From Actinomycetota bacterium (GTDB lineage: Bacteria > Actinomycetota > Acidimicrobiia > Acidimicrobiales > Ilumatobacteraceae), in contig VGAC01000007.1 of NCBI GenBank assembly GCA_016870865.1, positions 52,241 through 116,240 on the forward strand: 64,000 nt of DNA. Direction: 5' to 3'. The position numbers and the translations under genes were made by a program. This document shows positions 61,105 to 64,000 of the stretch, one piece after another. The first letter of the stretch is position 1. Each line of letters begins with the position of its first letter. The notes under the pieces were generated by a model, which was given only the letters and a program-made list of their open reading frames with translations, did no database searches and was not told where the DNA came from.

Positions 61105-62079
61105 GTCCCGAGCCTCCGGGAAATGACAGGCAGCGGCCCGACCCGAGGCATCGACCACCAGTTGCGGGGTCTCCGAGGCACAGCGCTCGGTGGCCTTCCA
61201 GCAGCGCGTGCGGAAACGACAGCCGCTGGGCGGATTGACGGGCGAGGGAACGTCACCCTGGATGGTGATGCGACTGCGGATCTTTTCCTTGTGCGGATCG
61301 GCGACGGGAACCGCCGACAGCAGGGCTTTCGTGTACGGGTGTCTGGGTTCTTGGTAGATCCGATCGACGGGTCCGATTTCGACGATCCTGCCCAGGTACA
61401 TCACCGCTACGCGATCGGCGATGTGACGCACCACCGACAGGTCGTGGGCGATGAAGAGGTACGCAAGACCAAGTTCGCCCTGGAGATCCCCCAGAAGGTT
61501 GATGATGCCCGCCTGCACGCTGACATCGAGTGCGGAAACGGGTTCGTCGAGCACCAGCAACTTCGGCTCGACGGCAAGCGCACGCGCGATGCCGATGCGT
61601 TGACGCTGGCCACCGGAGAATTCGTGCGGATAGCGATTGCCATGCTCGGGATTCAAGCCGACCATCGCCAGGAGTTCGAATACGCGCTCGGCTTCCCTGC
61701 CGGCAGCCAGACCGTGTGTGCGCAAGGGTTCGGCAATCGTTTGACTGACCTGCATGCGCGGGTTGAGCGAGGCGTACGGGTCTTGAAAGACGATCTGCAT
61801 CTCTCGACGCAAGGGACGCATTTCTCGCACGGACAGGTCGGTCAGTTCTCGCCCGTCAAACGTGACGGACCCCGACGTTGCCTGGAGCAGTTGCAACACG
61901 CTGCGACCGGTCGTCGACTTGCCGCATCCGCTTTCGCCCACGAGGCCCAACGTCTCGCCCGCAGCGAGATCAAAAGAAACGTCGGAGACGGCCTGCACCT
62001 TGCCGACCACGCGCCGCACCACCCCTGGAGAACGTACGGGGAATTCCTTCACGAGGTTCCTGACTTCGAGCAGGGCCAC
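61102..62079 (-). CDS. Peptide/nickel ABC transporter ATPase (OppF/DppF-like)
   Basis: A 325-residue ATPase of the oligopeptide import family. Walker A is GESGCGKST, the signature is [18 protein letters not shown], Walker B is [12 protein letters not shown], and the C-terminal extension has a cysteine cluster ([14 protein letters not shown] and ACHF) of the Opp/Dpp kind. It powers uptake of peptides or related compounds. The start GTG directly follows the oppD stop (TAA-GTG, no gap). Confidence 0.92.
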   Translation of the reverse strand: MALLEVRNLVKEFPVRSPGVVRRVVGKVQAVSDVSFDLAAGETLGLVGESGCGKSTTGRSVLQLLQATSGSVTFDGRELTDLSVREMRPLRREMQIVFQDPYASLNPRMQVSQTIAEPLRTHGLAAGREAERVFELLAMVGLNPEHGNRYPHEFSGGQRQRIGIARALAVEPKLLVLDEPVSALDVSVQAGIINLLGDLQGELGLAYLFIAHDLSVVRHIADRVAVMYLGRIVEIGPVDRIYQEPRHPYTKALLSAVPVADPHKEKIRSRITIQGDVPSPVNPPSGCRFRTRCWKATERCASETPQLVVDASGRAAACHFPEARD

Positions 62080-63096
62080 TTAGACCGCCCCCTCGCGCAG
62101 GAAGATCGATCGCCTGTCGGGCATCGACCGGATGTCGCCGACGCGGTGGCATGCCACGCCATGGTGTGCCTCGGGTCCGATGACCGCAGGTTCACTGTCG
62201 CCACACGCTTCGAGTGCCAACGGACAGCGCGGCGCGAAGAGACAACCCTCGGGAATGCGCATCAGTGATGGCGGCGCTCCCTTGATTTGGCTCAGTCGTC
62301 GACCGTGGCTGTCTTCGCCGGGAATCGCGCCGAGCAGACCGATCGTGTAGGGCATCTGTGGGTCATCGAAGACCTCTTCGATTTGACCGCATTCGACGAC
62401 GCGACCCGCGTACATGACCAGCAGACGATCCGCGATGCCGGCGAGCACGCCGAGGTCGTGTGTGATGAAGATGATGGCGGTGCCGGTCTCGCGACGGATC
62501 CGCTGGAGTGTGTCGAGGATCTGGGCCTGCACCGTGACGTCGAGTGCCGTCGTTGGCTCATCGGCGATCAACACCTCGGGATCATTTGCGATCGCCATGG
62601 CGATGACGACACGCTGGCGCATACCGCCGGAGAACTCGTGCGGATACGACTCGAAGCGGTCGTCGGGGTTCGGGATGCCGACCAGACGCAACAGGTCGAC
62701 CGCCTTTGCGTGGGCTTCGTTCTTCTTCATTTCTCGGTGGGCCCGGATGGTTTCGACCAGCTGCCAACCGACGGTGTAAACGGGATTCAACGAGGTCATC
62801 GGATCCTGGAAGATCATTGCAATGCGCTTGCCACGAATCTCACGCATCTCCCCGGGGAAACGACCGACCACCTCGGAATCGCCGATCTTCACGGAACCCG
62901 ATACACGGGCCGTATTCGGAAGCAGGCCCATGATGGCGAGGTTCGTGACCGACTTTCCGCACCCACTTTCGCCGACGATGCCGAGGACCTCGCCGCGGCG
63001 AAGATCGAAGGAAACACCGCGCACGGCTCGAACGACACCATCGTCGGTCGGAAACTCGACGCTCAGGTCGCGCACTTGCAGAAGAGTTTCGGTCAT
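62080..63096 (-). CDS. Peptide/nickel ABC transporter ATPase (OppD/DppD-like)
   Basis: A 338-residue partner ATPase. Walker A is [11 protein letters not shown], the signature is SGGMRQRVVIAMAIANDP, Walker B is VLIADEPTTALD, and the C-terminal part has the Opp-type cysteine cluster (CLFAPRCPLALEAC and ACHR, cited separately). The ORF is open to 63207 but the ATG at 63096 overlaps the permease stop by 4 bp. Confidence 0.92.
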   Translation of the reverse strand: MTETLLQVRDLSVEFPTDDGVVRAVRGVSFDLRRGEVLGIVGESGCGKSVTNLAIMGLLPNTARVSGSVKIGDSEVVGRFPGEMREIRGKRIAMIFQDPMTSLNPVYTVGWQLVETIRAHREMKKNEAHAKAVDLLRLVGIPNPDDRFESYPHEFSGGMRQRVVIAMAIANDPEVLIADEPTTALDVTVQAQILDTLQRIRRETGTAIIFITHDLGVLAGIADRLLVMYAGRVVECGQIEEVFDDPQMPYTIGLLGAIPGEDSHGRRLSQIKGAPPSLMRIPEGCLFAPRCPLALEACGDSEPAVIGPEAHHGVACHRVGDIRSMPDRRSIFLREGAV

Positions 63097-63995
63097 GCGC
63101 GCACCCTCGTTTGCTTGGGATCGAATGCGTCGCGCAGGCCGTCCCCGACGAAATTGACACCGAGGCAGATGACGATGATGAAAATCCCCGGGAACCAGAA
63201 CAACCACGGGCGGGTCTGGAAAGCGGCCTGGTAATCACTGACCAGCAAACCGAGCGATGAATCAGGGGCCTTCACGCCAAGTCCGAGATACGACAACGCG
63301 GTTTCGACGAGGATCGCACCTGCGATCGAGAGGGTTGCCGAGACGATGATCGGCCCGAGTGCGTTCGGTAGAACGTGCCTGAAGATGATGCGTCGATCGG
63401 TGACTCCGATGGCGCGCGCCGCTTCGACGAATTCCTTTTCGCGCAACGACAAGAACTCGCCGCGAACGATGCGGGCCGTTCCCTGCCAACTCAATACACC
63501 CAGGATCAACGACAACAGCCACCATGAGCCGCCTCCGTCGAATTGCCATGCGATGCAGCCAGCGAGGATGAGCAACGGAATGGTGAGCAACAGATCCGTG
63601 ATTCGCATGATGATCGCATCGGTCCATCCGCGGAAGTAACCGGCAATCGCGCCGAGCGTCACGCCGATCGTGGTAGACAGCACCGAAACCATCAGCGCGA
63701 TGAGGATCGAGCGCTGGGCCCCGCGAAGCGTGAGGGCCAACATGTCCTTGCCCAACGAGTCGGTCCCGAACGGATGCGTCCATGAAGGTGGCTGCGACAG
63801 GTTCGCGGTATCACGCTCCATGAAATCGAAACGCCAGATGTATTTTCCGAAAATCGACGCGAAGAAAATGATGATGAGCGTGACCAGACTGATCATGGCC
63901 AGCTTGTGGCGAAGAAAACGACGTACGACCGTTCGCCACTGGGAACGAACCTCTATGGTGAACTCGGCGTCATGTGAACCGACGATCGTCGACAT
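63093..63995 (-). CDS. Peptide/nickel ABC transporter permease (OppC/DppC-like)
   Basis: A 300-residue inner-membrane permease with an N-terminal cytoplasmic segment and six helices. It has the DppC-type DSLGKDMLALTLRGAQRS and the EAA-type loop in FVEAARAIGVTDRRIIFRHVLPNALGP (cited in parts). It forms the channel with an OppB partner that would lie just beyond the window end, as would the binding protein. It starts at 63995, 5 bp from the window edge. Confidence 0.92.
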   Translation of the reverse strand: MSTIVGSHDAEFTIEVRSQWRTVVRRFLRHKLAMISLVTLIIIFFASIFGKYIWRFDFMERDTANLSQPPSWTHPFGTDSLGKDMLALTLRGAQRSILIALMVSVLSTTIGVTLGAIAGYFRGWTDAIIMRITDLLLTIPLLILAGCIAWQFDGGGSWWLLSLILGVLSWQGTARIVRGEFLSLREKEFVEAARAIGVTDRRIIFRHVLPNALGPIIVSATLSIAGAILVETALSYLGLGVKAPDSSLGLLVSDYQAAFQTRPWLFWFPGIFIIVICLGVNFVGDGLRDAFDPKQTRVRA

Positions 63996-64000
63996 GTCAG

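Overview
This 64 kb window looks like chromosomal DNA of a high-GC actinobacterium, most plausibly of class Acidimicrobiia (Ilumatobacter-like). That placement is an inference. It rests on the mix of actinobacterial families (DUF3151, DUF3073-like, GuaB1, a mycothiol-type DinB enzyme, an Rv2258c-like methyltransferase, an Rv1771-like lactone oxidase), frequent GTG/TTG starts, and very compact gene packing with many 4-bp overlaps. There is no phage, IS element, CRISPR array or rRNA. The only RNA gene found is one tRNA-Leu(GAG). Coding density is very high, and the only gap over 300 bp is 15373-15845.

Layout. 1-15.4 kb is mostly housekeeping: typA, RNase D, rhodanese, mobA-like, DUF3151, histidine phosphatase, M18 aminopeptidase, plsC-cmk-guaB1, a hydrolase with Sua5, enoyl-CoA hydratase, a nitronate monooxygenase-like protein, ctaA and a PPOX protein. 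15.4-24.6 kb carries a secreted M23 peptidase, a methyltransferase, an acyl-CoA synthetase, SDRs, a ThuA-like protein, a zinc alcohol dehydrogenase and a lipoprotein. 24.6-36.5 kb has a heterodimeric ABC exporter, DoxX, a hexapeptide acyltransferase, a second ThuA-like operon, panB-panC, a divergent ProA-like protein and an MBL hydrolase.

36.5-49.2 kb is the most interesting region. A TauE-type permease and a class III aminotransferase diverge from an apparent operon of an M20 carbamoylase, an N-carbamoyl-amino-acid amidohydrolase, an XdhD-type fused molybdenum hydroxylase, an SsnA-like aminohydrolase lacking the usual N-terminus, an LLM flavin enzyme, and a second, three-subunit molybdenum hydroxylase. 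Together these suggest catabolism of an N-heterocycle or ureido compound. The mobA-like gene at 4 kb may supply cofactor. 49.2-56.6 kb contains a kinase-like phosphotransferase, a sugar-lactone oxidase, and an AA_synth-EthD-Rieske-P450-MFS operon that looks like an oxidative degradation module. 57-64 kb returns to housekeeping: pyruvate kinase, ThrH, AIM24, PrsW, tRNA-Leu, SecG, and oppC-oppD-oppF of a peptide importer.

A window-wide regulatory pattern also stands out. About twenty operon-leading genes have a TAnnnT hexamer ending 6-9 nt before the start codon, as expected for leaderless mRNAs. In several divergent pairs the two hexamers overlap. In four same-strand pairs the TAG stop codon of the upstream gene forms the first half of the next gene's -10 hexamer. 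The hexamers also helped choose several start codons.
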